A stretch of DNA of 64,000 nt. It comes from Sphingomonadales bacterium. Its GTDB lineage: Bacteria; Pseudomonadota; Alphaproteobacteria; Sphingomonadales; Sphingomonadaceae. Positions 35,554-44,459 of the stretch are shown piece after piece. A program made the position numbers and the translations under genes. The notes beneath the pieces were generated by a model, which was not told the origin of the DNA, ran no database searches, and saw nothing but the letters and a program-made list of their open reading frames with translations. Location: NCBI GenBank assembly GCA_009995225.1, contig JAACPW010000017.1, positions 1 to 64,000 on the forward strand. Reading direction: 5' to 3'. Position 1 is the stretch's first letter; every line of letters begins with the position of its first letter.

Positions 35554-35582
35554 GCTGCCGTCCGCATCAAAGGTTTGCCTTC

Positions 35583-38345
35583 ATGTTCAACGCCCTCGTC
35601 AAATCGGTCTTCGGTTCCTCGAACGAACGCTACATCAAATCCGCCCGCAAGGTCATCGCCCAGATCAATGCGCTCGAACCCGAGCTTCAGGCGTTGACCG
35701 ATGCCGAGATCCAGGGCCAGACCGCCAAGCTGCGCGCAATGATCGATAAGGGTGCCAGCCTCGACGATGTCATGCCCGAAGCCTTCGCCACGGTGCGCGA
35801 AGCATCGGTCCGCGTCTTCGGGATGCGCCATTTCGACGTGCAGTTGATCGGCGGCCTCGTGCTGCACCGCGGCGAGATCGCGGAGATGCGCACGGGCGAA
35901 GGCAAGACGCTGATGGCGACGCTGGCGGTCTATCTCAACGCGCTCGAAGGCAAGGGCGTACACGTGGTGACGGTGAACGATTACCTCGCCCGGCGCGATG
36001 CGGCCGAGATGGGCAAGCTTTACAATTGGCTCGGCCTGACGGTCGGCGTGATCGTCCCCGGAATGCCCGAAGAGTTCAAGCGCGACGCCTACAACGCCGA
36101 CATCACCTACGGCACCAACAACGAATTCGGTTTCGACTACCTGCGCGACAACATGAAGCATGAACGCAGCGCGATGGCGCAGCGGCCGTTCAACTTCGCG
36201 ATTGTCGATGAAGTGGATTCGATCCTGATCGACGAAGCGCGCACCCCGCTGATCATTTCCGGACCGACCGAGGACAAGTCCGACCTCTATGTTTCGCTTG
36301 ATCAGGTGGCACGCGAAATCCCGGTCGAATGGCTCGACATCGATGAGAAGGTGAAGCGCGTCCAGCTCACCGAAGACGGCATGGAAGAGGTTGAGAAGCT
36401 CCTGCTGGAGAAGGGCCTGCTTGCGACCGAAAACCTGTTCGATGTCGAAAACACGCAGGTCGTCCACCACCTCGATCAGGCGCTGGTCGCCAATTTCGGG
36501 CGCAAGCGCGATACCGATTACATCGTCAAGGACGGCAAGGTCGTCATCATCGACGAATTCACCGGCCGCATGATGGATGGGCGCCGCTGGTCGAACGGTC
36601 TGCACCAGGCGGTCGAAGCCAAGGAAGGCGTGCGCATCGAGCCGGAGAACCAGACGCTCGCCTCGATCACCTTCCAGAACTATTTCCGGATGTATCCCAA
36701 ACTGTCCGGCATGACCGGCACCGCCGCCACCGAGGCGGCAGAGTTCTGGGACATCTACAAGGTCGGCGTGGTCGAAATCCCGACCAATCTGCCCGTCGCC
36801 CGCATCGATGACGAAGACGAGTTCTACAAGAACATCACCGACAAATTCAGCGCCATCGCCAAAGCGATCAAGGAAAAGCAGGAGATCGGCCAGCCCGTGC
36901 TGGTCGGCACGGTGTCGATCGAGAAATCCGAATTGCTCAGCCAGTTTCTCGACAAGGAGGGGGTGGAGCACTCGGTCCTCAACGCCCGCTTCCATGAACA
37001 AGAAGCGCGCATCGTGGCGCAGGCCGGGCGGCTTGGCGCCGTGACCATCGCCACCAACATGGCCGGCCGCGGGACCGACATTCAGCTGGGCGGCAACCTG
37101 GAATATCGCGTTCTCGATGAACTCGGCGACATGCCCGAAGGGCCGGAGCGCGAAGCCGCCGTCGCGCGCATCAAGGCGGAGATTTCGGCGGAAAAGGAAC
37201 AGGTCAAGCAGGCCGGCGGCCTGTTCGTGCTGGGCACCGAACGCCACGAATCGCGCCGGATCGATAACCAGTTGCGCGGCCGTTCGGGCCGTCAGGGCGA
37301 TCCGGGTCTTTCGCGGTTCTACCTGTGCCTTGAAGACGATCTGCTGCGCATCTTTGGCCCGGACACGCTGTTCTCCAAGATGATGAACTCCAACCTTGCC
37401 GATGGCGAGGCGATCGGTTCCAAGTGGTTGTCCAAGGCGATCGAGACCGCCCAGAAAAAGGTCGAAGCGCGCAACTACGATATGCGCAAGCAGGTCGTGC
37501 AATATGATGACGTGATGAACGACCAGCGCAAGGTCGTCTATGAACAGCGCGCCGAGATCATGGACGCCGAGGCGGTTGACGATGTCGTGGTCGATATGCG
37601 GCACGACACCGTCAACGCAATCGTCGGCACCGCATGCCCGCCGGGCTCCTACCCCGAACAGTGGGATATTGCTGGCCTCAAGACGCGCAGCGAAGAGGTT
37701 TTCGGCTTCCAGCCGCCGGTCGATGAATGGCTCGGCGAGGATGAGGTCGAGCCCGATCTGATCGAAGAAAAACTGCGCGCGCTGACCGATGAGATGACGG
37801 AAACGAAGGTTTCGCGTTCCGATCCGGGAATCTGGCGGGTCGTGGAAAAGGATATTCTGCTGCGCCAGCTTGATCACCACTGGAAAGAACATCTCGCCAC
37901 GCTCGATGCGCTGCGTCAGGTGATCTGGATGCGCGGCATTGCGCAAAAGCAGCCGATCAACGAATACAAGCAGGAAGCCTTTGCTTTGTTCGAGACGATG
38001 CTCGAAACCCTGCGGGAAGAGGTCACGAAAATCCTGTTCCGTGCCGAGCTTCGGGTCGAGGCGCCTCAGCCTCTAGGCCTGCCCGAATTGCCCGATTTCC
38101 TGACGGGCCATATCGATCCCTTCACCGGACTCGACAATTCGGCGGACGGCGATGGTTCGGAACTGCGCCCGGAACTGTTCGGCTCGCTGGCGGGCAGCCC
38201 GCGTGCGGCATCGGGGCCGGGCGGGGCGAATAGCGACAATCCTTATGCAAATCTGGAAATCAGCCGCAACGCACCGTGCCCATGTGGATCGGGCAGCAAG
38301 TACAAACATTGCCACGGCGCAATCAACGCTTCGCAAATCGCTTGA
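35583..38345 (+). CDS. secA: Preprotein translocase ATPase SecA
   Basis: 920-residue motor of the Sec export pathway. Nucleotide-binding motifs: [19 protein letters not shown] (Walker A), [19 protein letters not shown] (Walker B/DEAD), [15 protein letters not shown] and [12 protein letters not shown]. The preprotein cross-linking domain (about 230-370), helical scaffold and helical wing follow. The last 25 residues form the zinc-binding SEC-C tail [14 protein letters not shown], used for SecB and ribosome contacts. The length is standard. It is preceded by the small exported gene and hairpin described above. A TSUP permease gene follows. Confidence 0.98.
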   Translation: MFNALVKSVFGSSNERYIKSARKVIAQINALEPELQALTDAEIQGQTAKLRAMIDKGASLDDVMPEAFATVREASVRVFGMRHFDVQLIGGLVLHRGEIAEMRTGEGKTLMATLAVYLNALEGKGVHVVTVNDYLARRDAAEMGKLYNWLGLTVGVIVPGMPEEFKRDAYNADITYGTNNEFGFDYLRDNMKHERSAMAQRPFNFAIVDEVDSILIDEARTPLIISGPTEDKSDLYVSLDQVAREIPVEWLDIDEKVKRVQLTEDGMEEVEKLLLEKGLLATENLFDVENTQVVHHLDQALVANFGRKRDTDYIVKDGKVVIIDEFTGRMMDGRRWSNGLHQAVEAKEGVRIEPENQTLASITFQNYFRMYPKLSGMTGTAATEAAEFWDIYKVGVVEIPTNLPVARIDDEDEFYKNITDKFSAIAKAIKEKQEIGQPVLVGTVSIEKSELLSQFLDKEGVEHSVLNARFHEQEARIVAQAGRLGAVTIATNMAGRGTDIQLGGNLEYRVLDELGDMPEGPEREAAVARIKAEISAEKEQVKQAGGLFVLGTERHESRRIDNQLRGRSGRQGDPGLSRFYLCLEDDLLRIFGPDTLFSKMMNSNLADGEAIGSKWLSKAIETAQKKVEARNYDMRKQVVQYDDVMNDQRKVVYEQRAEIMDAEAVDDVVVDMRHDTVNAIVGTACPPGSYPEQWDIAGLKTRSEEVFGFQPPVDEWLGEDEVEPDLIEEKLRALTDEMTETKVSRSDPGIWRVVEKDILLRQLDHHWKEHLATLDALRQVIWMRGIAQKQPINEYKQEAFALFETMLETLREEVTKILFRAELRVEAPQPLGLPELPDFLTGHIDPFTGLDNSADGDGSELRPELFGSLAGSPRAASGPGGANSDNPYANLEISRNAPCPCGSGSKYKHCHGAINASQIA

Positions 38346-38377
38346 CGGGCGCAGGTGAAGCTTAGAGCGGGGCGGTG

Positions 38378-39133
38378 ATGATCGGGGCGGTTCCGGCGCT
38401 GCTGGCGTTTTCCTTCCTTGTGACCGCGTTGCTTTACGCCAGCGTGGGCTTCGGGGGCGGGTCTACCTACTCTGCGCTGCTTGCCTTATCGGGGCTGGAT
38501 TACCGGTTGTTGCCGCTGGTTTCGCTGGCGTGCAACATTCTGGTGGTGCTCGGCGGTTCCATCCGCTTTGCGCGCGCGGGTCTTGTCCCGTGGAAAAAGG
38601 CGCTTGTGATCGTGGCCCTTGGCGCTCCGGCCAGCTTTGTGGGCGGACTGACCCCGATCAAGGAGGTGACATTCCTCACACTGCTTGGCGTCAGTCTCGT
38701 GCTTACGAGCCTGACGATGCTGATACCGGTGCGCAAAAGCGTGGATGGCGCGCCGACCATGCTGGCGCGGTGGATGCCGATTGCCGCCGCGCCGCTTGGC
38801 TATCTTGCCGGGCTTGTCGGAATCGGTGGGGGGATATTTCTGGCGCCGTTGCTGCATCTGGCGCGGTGGAACGAAGCGCGCGGGATTGCGGCCACGGCGA
38901 GCCTGTTTATCTTCGTCAATTCGCTGTTCGGCCTCGCGGGCCAGATGCTCAAGAACGGCCCCGACCTGTTCGGCCAGGCTATTGGCGCGGCACTGCCGTT
39001 ACTGATTGCGGTTGTGATTGGCGGTCAGATCGGCAGCCTGATGGCTTCGCGCCTGCTCCCGCCCCAGTGGATCCGGCGGCTGACCGCTCTGCTGGTTCTG
39101 GTGGTAGGAATACGATTGCTGGCGGGTTTGTAA
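38378..39133 (+). CDS. TSUP (TauE/SafE) family membrane permease
   Basis: 251-residue protein with 7-8 transmembrane helices in the two-repeat TSUP arrangement: ALLAFSFLVTALLYASVGFGGGS (conserved GFGGGS loop) and the second repeat APLGYLAGLVGIGGGIFLAPLL (GIGGG). Members export or import sulfite, sulfoacetate, thiosulfate or other small organic anions; the substrate cannot be told from sequence. ATG at 38378 is used; GTG three bases upstream is equivalent. It starts 33 nt after secA, so cotranscription is possible but no functional link is known. Confidence 0.88.
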   Translation: MIGAVPALLAFSFLVTALLYASVGFGGGSTYSALLALSGLDYRLLPLVSLACNILVVLGGSIRFARAGLVPWKKALVIVALGAPASFVGGLTPIKEVTFLTLLGVSLVLTSLTMLIPVRKSVDGAPTMLARWMPIAAAPLGYLAGLVGIGGGIFLAPLLHLARWNEARGIAATASLFIFVNSLFGLAGQMLKNGPDLFGQAIGAALPLLIAVVIGGQIGSLMASRLLPPQWIRRLTALLVLVVGIRLLAGL

Positions 39134-39204
39134 GTCCGCTGCGGGAAGATGCGGCCCGAATGCGGTTTCATCGGCGCGAGAGGGACGAAAAACAGACTGC
39201 GATT

Positions 39205-39233
39205 GCGTCTCGACACGGCGCGTCTCGACACGG
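39205..39233 (+). repeat. 14-bp tandem direct repeat
   Basis: GCGTCTCGACACGG at 39205-39218 and again at 39220-39233, in the gap between the TSUP gene and the next membrane protein. Probably a replication-slippage duplication; no function is suggested. Confidence 0.6.
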
Positions 39234-39260
39234 GCCGATCCTTTCACCAGTGTCGGCGCG

Positions 39261-40007
39261 ATGAAGCCTGCTTTCCTGTTCCAGAGACCACAACACCTCC
39301 ATCTCGCGTGGTTGGCGGTGGTATTGACGGCGGTCGCACTGCCGATTGCTGGAATGATGTTTGCAGCTTCGCGCGGTTCGGTTGCGCAGGCTCCGATTGT
39401 CGGTGCGATCCTATCAGTCAGCCTGATGGGGGCCGGCATGATTGGCGCGGCCGCATCCGGGCGTTTGTGGGTTGGCGTGCTGGTGGCCCTTGTGACAGGT
39501 GCGGGCGCCCTTTTCGTGGGGCACGGTCTGGAGGTGTGGCCGGTGGGGTATCCGCTCTCGCTCATGCTGGTCATCGTCATCGCCAGTGTCAGCTTTGCGG
39601 TGCGTGGTGCGCTGTTTGCCCGCAGCGCAGGAGACAAGGGCTGGTGGATCGCCTTGGGTGTAGTCTCCGGTGAGGCGGCCATGCTGGCAACAGCCTCGGC
39701 ATTGCCGGGCGCCTTGCCCGACGGGCTGTTGGTCTTGCTGCCGGCGCAATGGGCCAATGTCGCACTGCAGAACGCGTTCACCGGCGCAGGCGCCTGTGCA
39801 GGAAGTGCGGTTTTGTTGGCCCTTGGCGGTACTGCCGCCGCGACGTGGATTGTCATCAGGTTATGGCCCCGTCGGTGGCCCTATCTGATCATGTTCACGG
39901 CGTGGCTTGGATTGTCGGCGCTGGTCTGGCACGAATCGACGGATGCGGGCGTTCCGGATGTCTCTGCGCAGTCCGGCATGGCTGCCCGTCTTGCGGGCGC
40001 ACCTTGA
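39261..40007 (+). CDS. Polytopic membrane protein, unknown
   Basis: 248 residues, about seven hydrophobic segments: AWLAVVLTAVALPIAGMMFA, VGAILSVSLMGAGMIGAAA, VGVLVALVTGAGALFVGHGL, LSLMLVIVIASVSFAVRGAL, IALGVVSGEAAMLATASALP, SAVLLALGGTAAATWIVI and YLIMFTAWLGLSALVW. No conserved motif allows a family name. Short Arg-rich loops (RGALFARSAGDKG, RLWPRRWP) suggest cytoplasmic sides. The reading frame and composition are normal. It stands alone between the TSUP permease and the aldehyde dehydrogenase. Confidence 0.75.
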   Translation: MKPAFLFQRPQHLHLAWLAVVLTAVALPIAGMMFAASRGSVAQAPIVGAILSVSLMGAGMIGAAASGRLWVGVLVALVTGAGALFVGHGLEVWPVGYPLSLMLVIVIASVSFAVRGALFARSAGDKGWWIALGVVSGEAAMLATASALPGALPDGLLVLLPAQWANVALQNAFTGAGACAGSAVLLALGGTAAATWIVIRLWPRRWPYLIMFTAWLGLSALVWHESTDAGVPDVSAQSGMAARLAGAP

Positions 40008-40168
40008 TTGACGCACGGCTCGGCTTAGCCACCCCGCCCATCGCACCCGGCGATGGAACATCGCGCTGTCATTCCCGCTTACCTTGACAAGCTGCACGTC
40101 GCAGCCGCGCTGCGGACGCCATTGCGTTCTTGCAGTTGCTCAATTTCAAAAATGCAAGAGGACGACAT

Positions 40169-41548
40169 ATGTCAGTCATCACGACACGCAATCCCGCCAC
40201 AGGCGAACAGCTTGAAACCTATCCGCTTGACGATGAAGCCAAGGCCTTCGCGAAGATCGAAGCAGCGCAGGCAGCTTACCTTGATTGGCGCCACAAGTCG
40301 CACGAAGAACGCGCGCCCTATCTGCGTAAGATAGCCGCAGCCTTGCGCGAAAATACGGACAAGTTTGCCGATCTGATGACGCGCGAAATGGGCAAGCTGC
40401 TCCGCGACGGCAAAACCGAAATCGAACTGTGCGCGCGGATTTTCGAATACACTGCCGATAACGGGCCGGAGATGCTGGCCGATGAGGAGCGCAAGCACAG
40501 CGGCGGCAAGAAGCGCGGGATCGTGACCTATTCGCCGATTGGCGTGATCTATTCCGTCCAGCCCTGGAACTTCCCGATCTACCAGCCGGTGCGCGTTCTC
40601 GCCGCCAATCTGATGGCGGGCAATGCGGTTATCCTGAAGCACGCATCCATCTGCACTGGCAGCGGTCTTTTGCTGCGCGATGTGTGCGTTGAAGCGGGCC
40701 TGCCGGAAGGCTTGTTCGAAGTGATCCTTGTCGGCCATGATCTGTCCGACAAGGTAATCGAGCATGATCTGATCCGTGCCGTCACCATGACCGGCAGCGA
40801 CGGCGCAGGCAGCCATATAGGCGCGCTTGCCGCGAAGAACCTCAAGAAGACTGTGCTCGAGCTGGGATCGAATGATGCCTATCTGGTGCTTGAGGACGCG
40901 GATATCCTGCTGGCGGTGAAAACCTGCGTCCAAGGCCGCCTGTATAACAACGGCGAAACTTGCGTTTCGGCGAAGCGGTTTGTCGTGACGGAGGCGGTTT
41001 ATGATGAATTCGTCTCGGCCTTCGTTGAACAGATGAAGGCGATCAAGATGGGCGATCCGATGAAGGACGACACCCAGCTTGGCCCGCTTTCCAGCCGCGA
41101 ACAATTCGAGACAATTGAACGGCAAGTCCAGCAGAGCCTCGAAAAGGGCGCGACCCTGCTTTGCGGCGGTGATCCCGAAGATGGCGACACCTGCTATTAC
41201 CCAGCGACCGTGCTGGCCGATTGCAAGCCTGGTATGCCAGCCCACGACGATGAGTTGTTTGGCCCCGTCGCCGCGATCATCCGGGCCAAGGATGATGAAG
41301 ATGCGATGCGTATCGCCAATGCAAGCCGCTATGGCCTCGGAGGCGGCATTTTCACCAAGGATGAGGACAAAGCCATTCGCCTTGCGCGTGATCACTTCGA
41401 CACAGGCATGGTGCGCATCAATTCCTTTGGTGCGGCTGATCCTGCCATGCCGTTCGGCGGCGTGAAGAACTCGGGCTATGGGCGCGAACATGGCGGCTTC
41501 GGGATGATGGAGTTTGTGAACGCCAAGGCAATCTTCCTCCCGTCTTGA
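40169..41548 (+). CDS. NAD(P)-dependent succinate-semialdehyde dehydrogenase
   Basis: 459 residues from the ATG at 40169 (MSVITTRNPATGEQLETYPL), behind CAAGAGGACGAC. ALDH superfamily with the coenzyme-binding YSVQPWNFPIYQPVR, the Glu base in TVLELGSNDAYLV, the nucleophilic Cys in NNGETCVSAKRF, and a C-terminal EHGGFGMMEFVNAK typical of the Sad/GabD-type group. It converts succinate semialdehyde to succinate (GABA or 4-hydroxybutyrate breakdown). No gabT neighbour is present, so the exact substrate is inferred. The LELGSND variant of the usual LELGG is unusual but keeps the Glu. Confidence 0.85.
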   Translation: MSVITTRNPATGEQLETYPLDDEAKAFAKIEAAQAAYLDWRHKSHEERAPYLRKIAAALRENTDKFADLMTREMGKLLRDGKTEIELCARIFEYTADNGPEMLADEERKHSGGKKRGIVTYSPIGVIYSVQPWNFPIYQPVRVLAANLMAGNAVILKHASICTGSGLLLRDVCVEAGLPEGLFEVILVGHDLSDKVIEHDLIRAVTMTGSDGAGSHIGALAAKNLKKTVLELGSNDAYLVLEDADILLAVKTCVQGRLYNNGETCVSAKRFVVTEAVYDEFVSAFVEQMKAIKMGDPMKDDTQLGPLSSREQFETIERQVQQSLEKGATLLCGGDPEDGDTCYYPATVLADCKPGMPAHDDELFGPVAAIIRAKDDEDAMRIANASRYGLGGGIFTKDEDKAIRLARDHFDTGMVRINSFGAADPAMPFGGVKNSGYGREHGGFGMMEFVNAKAIFLPS

Positions 41549-41595
41549 GGCGCGGCGACCGGCCACACCCCACACAGCAATTTCGGAGACGACCG

Positions 41596-42201
41596 ATGAA
41601 TATTCTTGTTGCCGGAGCGACCGGCAAAACCGGAACGCGGCTCGTAAAAGAGCTGCAAACGCGCGGACACACGCCAATCGCGCTTGTGCGTGCCAGCTCG
41701 GATACGGCTAGCCTGCCGGAAACGGTGCAACAGCGCGAGGGCGATCTTACCGACCTGGATGACAATGTGACCGAAGGCTGTGACGTGGTGGTCTTTGCTG
41801 CGGGTGCAGGCGGCGGGTCATCCGAAGAAATGACCGACAAGGTTGACCGCGATGGTGCGATCAAGCTGATCGACATCGCCGCCAAGAACGGCGTGCGCCG
41901 CTTCGTCATGCTCAGCAGCATTGGCGCGGGCGATCCCGATCCCGGAAGTGACCTGGCGCACTATCTTCAGGCCAAGCACGCGGCGGACGAGCATCTCATG
42001 GCGGCTTCGCTGGAATATGCGATCCTGCGCCCTGTAGCGTTGACCAGTTCTGATGGCGGTGGCGAGGTTCGGCTGGGCGAAGATGTCGATCCGCAAGGTC
42101 AGGCCGCGCGCGGCGATGTTGCAAGGTTGCTGGCGGATGCGGTCGAAGACCCGGAATGGGCGGGCCGGGTGACGCGGATGGAAAGCATCTCGCAAGTTTG
42201 A
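41596..42201 (+). CDS. NAD(P)-binding Rossmann (atypical SDR) protein
   Basis: 201 residues from the ATG at 41596. N-terminal dinucleotide motif VAGATGKTGTRLVKEL, then LVRASSDTASLP, FVMLSSIGAGDPDP and AILRPVALTSSDGGG. This is the atypical-SDR group (YhfK / NmrA-like) that binds NAD(P)H and often lacks a catalytic Tyr-x3-Lys; here SSIGAG replaces it. Many are redox sensors or flavin-reductase-like. Function beyond NAD(P)H binding is not readable. It lies 47 bp after the aldehyde dehydrogenase on the same strand. Confidence 0.85.
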   Translation: MNILVAGATGKTGTRLVKELQTRGHTPIALVRASSDTASLPETVQQREGDLTDLDDNVTEGCDVVVFAAGAGGGSSEEMTDKVDRDGAIKLIDIAAKNGVRRFVMLSSIGAGDPDPGSDLAHYLQAKHAADEHLMAASLEYAILRPVALTSSDGGGEVRLGEDVDPQGQAARGDVARLLADAVEDPEWAGRVTRMESISQV

Positions 42202-42227
42202 CGGACGCGAATGATCAAGGGTAGACG

Positions 42228-43736
42228 TCAGGCGGCCTTGGTTTTTTCATCGGGATCCGGGATGCCGGGAACCATGATGATCCGGTCGCCCCCGAACTCT
42301 TCGCGGATCACGATCAAGCCGCTGCGCTCCAGATGATCGAGCAGGCGGCGAATCCGGCTGGGAGAGGAACTGCCATAAAGCCGTGCCAGCTCCTCTTCAT
42401 CCGGCATGGGATCGCCCAGCACTTCGGCAATGACCATCGCGACATAGGGCGCAAGCACATCGTCGTCGACGCCGGAAATCATGGCTTCGACCCGCGACCG
42501 TGTTGCGCCGGTTAGCCGCGACAAGCCGCCAATTTCGCACGCGAACAGGTGCCGGAAGCGGGCCAGGTCAATCTGCGCGCTGGCTACACCTTGCTGCCGG
42601 CAGCGGATTGCAAAGTCACGGAACAACGAGGTCGCCGGGCGGAAGGTTGCGCCATCGCTTGCAGCAAGGTCGCGCACAATGTCTTCGATGCTTGCCGCCG
42701 GCGTGGAAGGGGTGGGCGCGGGCAAGGACTTGGGTTGCGACGGCACGGCGACTGCCTCGGGCTCGGCCTCACGCGGAGCCGCAGGCGGCAAGGTTGCCAC
42801 CGTGCGCAGCGCCTGTTCAAGGTCGAGCGCCGGGCGTGGTGGCGGCACAGGGCGGCGGACCACCGGATCGCTCGCCGCCTCCGACAGACGATCCGTCAGC
42901 AAAGCTTCCATGGCATCGCCATCGGCATCCGGCAGCGGAAGAAGGCCCGCGCCGCCGCTGCGTCCGCCAGTGCGCACCGGGCCGACATTCACCGCCACCG
43001 GGCGGCGGCTGATCGCGGGGCCGAGGCCTAGAAACTGCCCCCGCTGCAGGTCACGAATGCGTTCGGCCTGTCGTCGATCCATGCCGAGCAGGTCCGCTGC
43101 GCGCTGCATGTCGATATCGAGGAAGGTGCGCCCCATCAGGAAGTTGCTGGCTTCGGCCGCGACATTCTTGGCGAGCTTTGCAAGGCGCTGTGTCGCCACG
43201 ATCCCGGCAAGCCCGCGTTTGCGACCGCGGCACATCAGGTTGGTCATGGCAGACAGCGTCAGGCGGCGCGTGTCGTCGCTCATCTCGCCGGCAGCCGCAG
43301 GCGCGAACATCTGCGCTTCGTCCACCACCACCAACGCGGGATACCAATGCTCGCGCGGCGCATCGAACAGCGCGGTCAGGAACAGCGCAGCGCAGCGGAT
43401 CTGCTGTTCCACCTCAAGTTCGTCGAGTGTCAGCACCACCGAGGCGCGGTGCTGCCGCACGCGGGCCGCCAGCTCCTCGATCTCGCGCGGGGAATAGGCC
43501 GCGCCGTCGATCACCACGTGGTCAAAGGCATCCGCCAGCGTGACGAAGTCGCCCTCCGGATCGATCACCACCTGTTGAACCTGTCCGGCACATTCCTCCA
43601 GCAAACGGCGCAAGAGGTGCGACTTTCCCGACCCGGAATTGCCCTGCACCAGCAGACGGGTGGCGAGCAGCTCCTCAAGGTCAATGGCAACCGTGTGCCG
43701 CCCCGCGTCCTGGCCAATGTCGATATGTGCGCTCAC
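42228..43736 (-). CDS. HerA/DUF87-type ATPase, stand-alone
   Basis: 502 residues. A HAS-barrel-like N-terminus (IDIGQDAGRHTVAIDLEEL) precedes Walker A LVQGNSGSGKSHLLRRLLEE. Walker B is LVVVDEAQMFAP, and a sensor/arginine region CRGRKRGLAGIVATQRLAKL follows. The second half is a Pro/Ala-rich linker (about 265-340) and a C-terminal helical/winged-helix-like region ending at GGDRIIMVPG. This is the bacterial HerA/DUF853-like superfamily of hexameric DNA-translocating ATPases. No NurA nuclease gene is next to it, and no phage-defence cluster (such as a Sir2 or DUF4297 partner) is visible. A role in DNA processing is inference. Confidence 0.82.
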   Translation of the reverse strand: MSAHIDIGQDAGRHTVAIDLEELLATRLLVQGNSGSGKSHLLRRLLEECAGQVQQVVIDPEGDFVTLADAFDHVVIDGAAYSPREIEELAARVRQHRASVVLTLDELEVEQQIRCAALFLTALFDAPREHWYPALVVVDEAQMFAPAAAGEMSDDTRRLTLSAMTNLMCRGRKRGLAGIVATQRLAKLAKNVAAEASNFLMGRTFLDIDMQRAADLLGMDRRQAERIRDLQRGQFLGLGPAISRRPVAVNVGPVRTGGRSGGAGLLPLPDADGDAMEALLTDRLSEAASDPVVRRPVPPPRPALDLEQALRTVATLPPAAPREAEPEAVAVPSQPKSLPAPTPSTPAASIEDIVRDLAASDGATFRPATSLFRDFAIRCRQQGVASAQIDLARFRHLFACEIGGLSRLTGATRSRVEAMISGVDDDVLAPYVAMVIAEVLGDPMPDEEELARLYGSSSPSRIRRLLDHLERSGLIVIREEFGGDRIIMVPGIPDPDEKTKAA

Positions 43737-43820
43737 ACCTTGGGGATTAGGGGGCAGGGCGCGTGAGGCAAAGGCGCGATAGCGGGTTATCCAGCGATTC
43801 GATCCCCGATCAGGCCCCCA

Positions 43821-44459
43821 TCAGGCGCTCAGCACGTGCAGCTGGTAATATCCCAGCGGCCCCCGCCGGCTTTCCAGCCGTAGCCCGCGGGCATGGGCGA
43901 TCCGCGCAGCCGCCGCGGGGAGAGCCGCGCGAGGTTCCACGTGAAACTTTGCAAGCCACCCCCTGAGCAGGGACTGGAAAGGGCTAGGGAGGCCCGAAAG
44001 GTCACCAAAATCGACCACGTGGAGCTGGCCGCCACCGGCCAGAAAGCTCGCCGCGTGATCCAGCGCGTTTTCCCAGTCCGGGATCATGGAAAGCGAATAG
44101 GACAGCACGATCCGCTCGAACGCAGGCTCGCCCAGCAGGCCCTGCGGATCGAAAGCACACGCATCGCTTTCGCCCAGCCGCGCCTCGGCGCCCAATGCGG
44201 CGCGGGCGCTTTTCAGCATTTCGGCGGAGATATCGAGGCCGAACAGACGCACCCCGGCCCACGCCTTGCCGACCTTGGCGAGATTACGGCCCGTGCCGCA
44301 GGCGACTTCGAGCACCCGCATGCCCGGCCGCGCACTCAGCCCGGCAATCAGCGTGTCCCGCCCAAACAGGTAATATTTGCGCGTCAGATCATAGATGTGG
44401 CGCTGCCCGCGATAGACTTCGTCCATCAGTGCGGCATGAGAGGGGCTCACACTCGCCAT
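43821..44459 (-). CDS. btaB: Betaine lipid N-methyltransferase BtaB
   Basis: 212-residue class I SAM methyltransferase from the ATG at 44459. Motif I is RVLEVACGTGRNLAKVG, with LFGLDISAEML, DACAFDPQ and YSLSMIPDWENALDH downstream. It starts by overlapping the btaA stop (TGATG). In Rhodobacter, BtaB adds three methyl groups to diacylglyceryl-homoserine to give the phosphorus-free betaine lipid DGTS. The pairing with btaA makes the assignment strong. The lipid replaces phospholipids under phosphate limitation in organisms that regulate it by PhoB; no Pho box is recognisable upstream here. Confidence 0.87.
   Translation of the reverse strand: MASVSPSHAALMDEVYRGQRHIYDLTRKYYLFGRDTLIAGLSARPGMRVLEVACGTGRNLAKVGKAWAGVRLFGLDISAEMLKSARAALGAEARLGESDACAFDPQGLLGEPAFERIVLSYSLSMIPDWENALDHAASFLAGGGQLHVVDFGDLSGLPSPFQSLLRGWLAKFHVEPRAALPAAAARIAHARGLRLESRRGPLGYYQLHVLSA

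Noticed and set aside
35520..37946. 808-codon open frame antisense to secA
   Set aside because: Same frame-shadow effect: secA is fully conserved on the plus strand, and the antisense product has no ribosome site or recognisable family.
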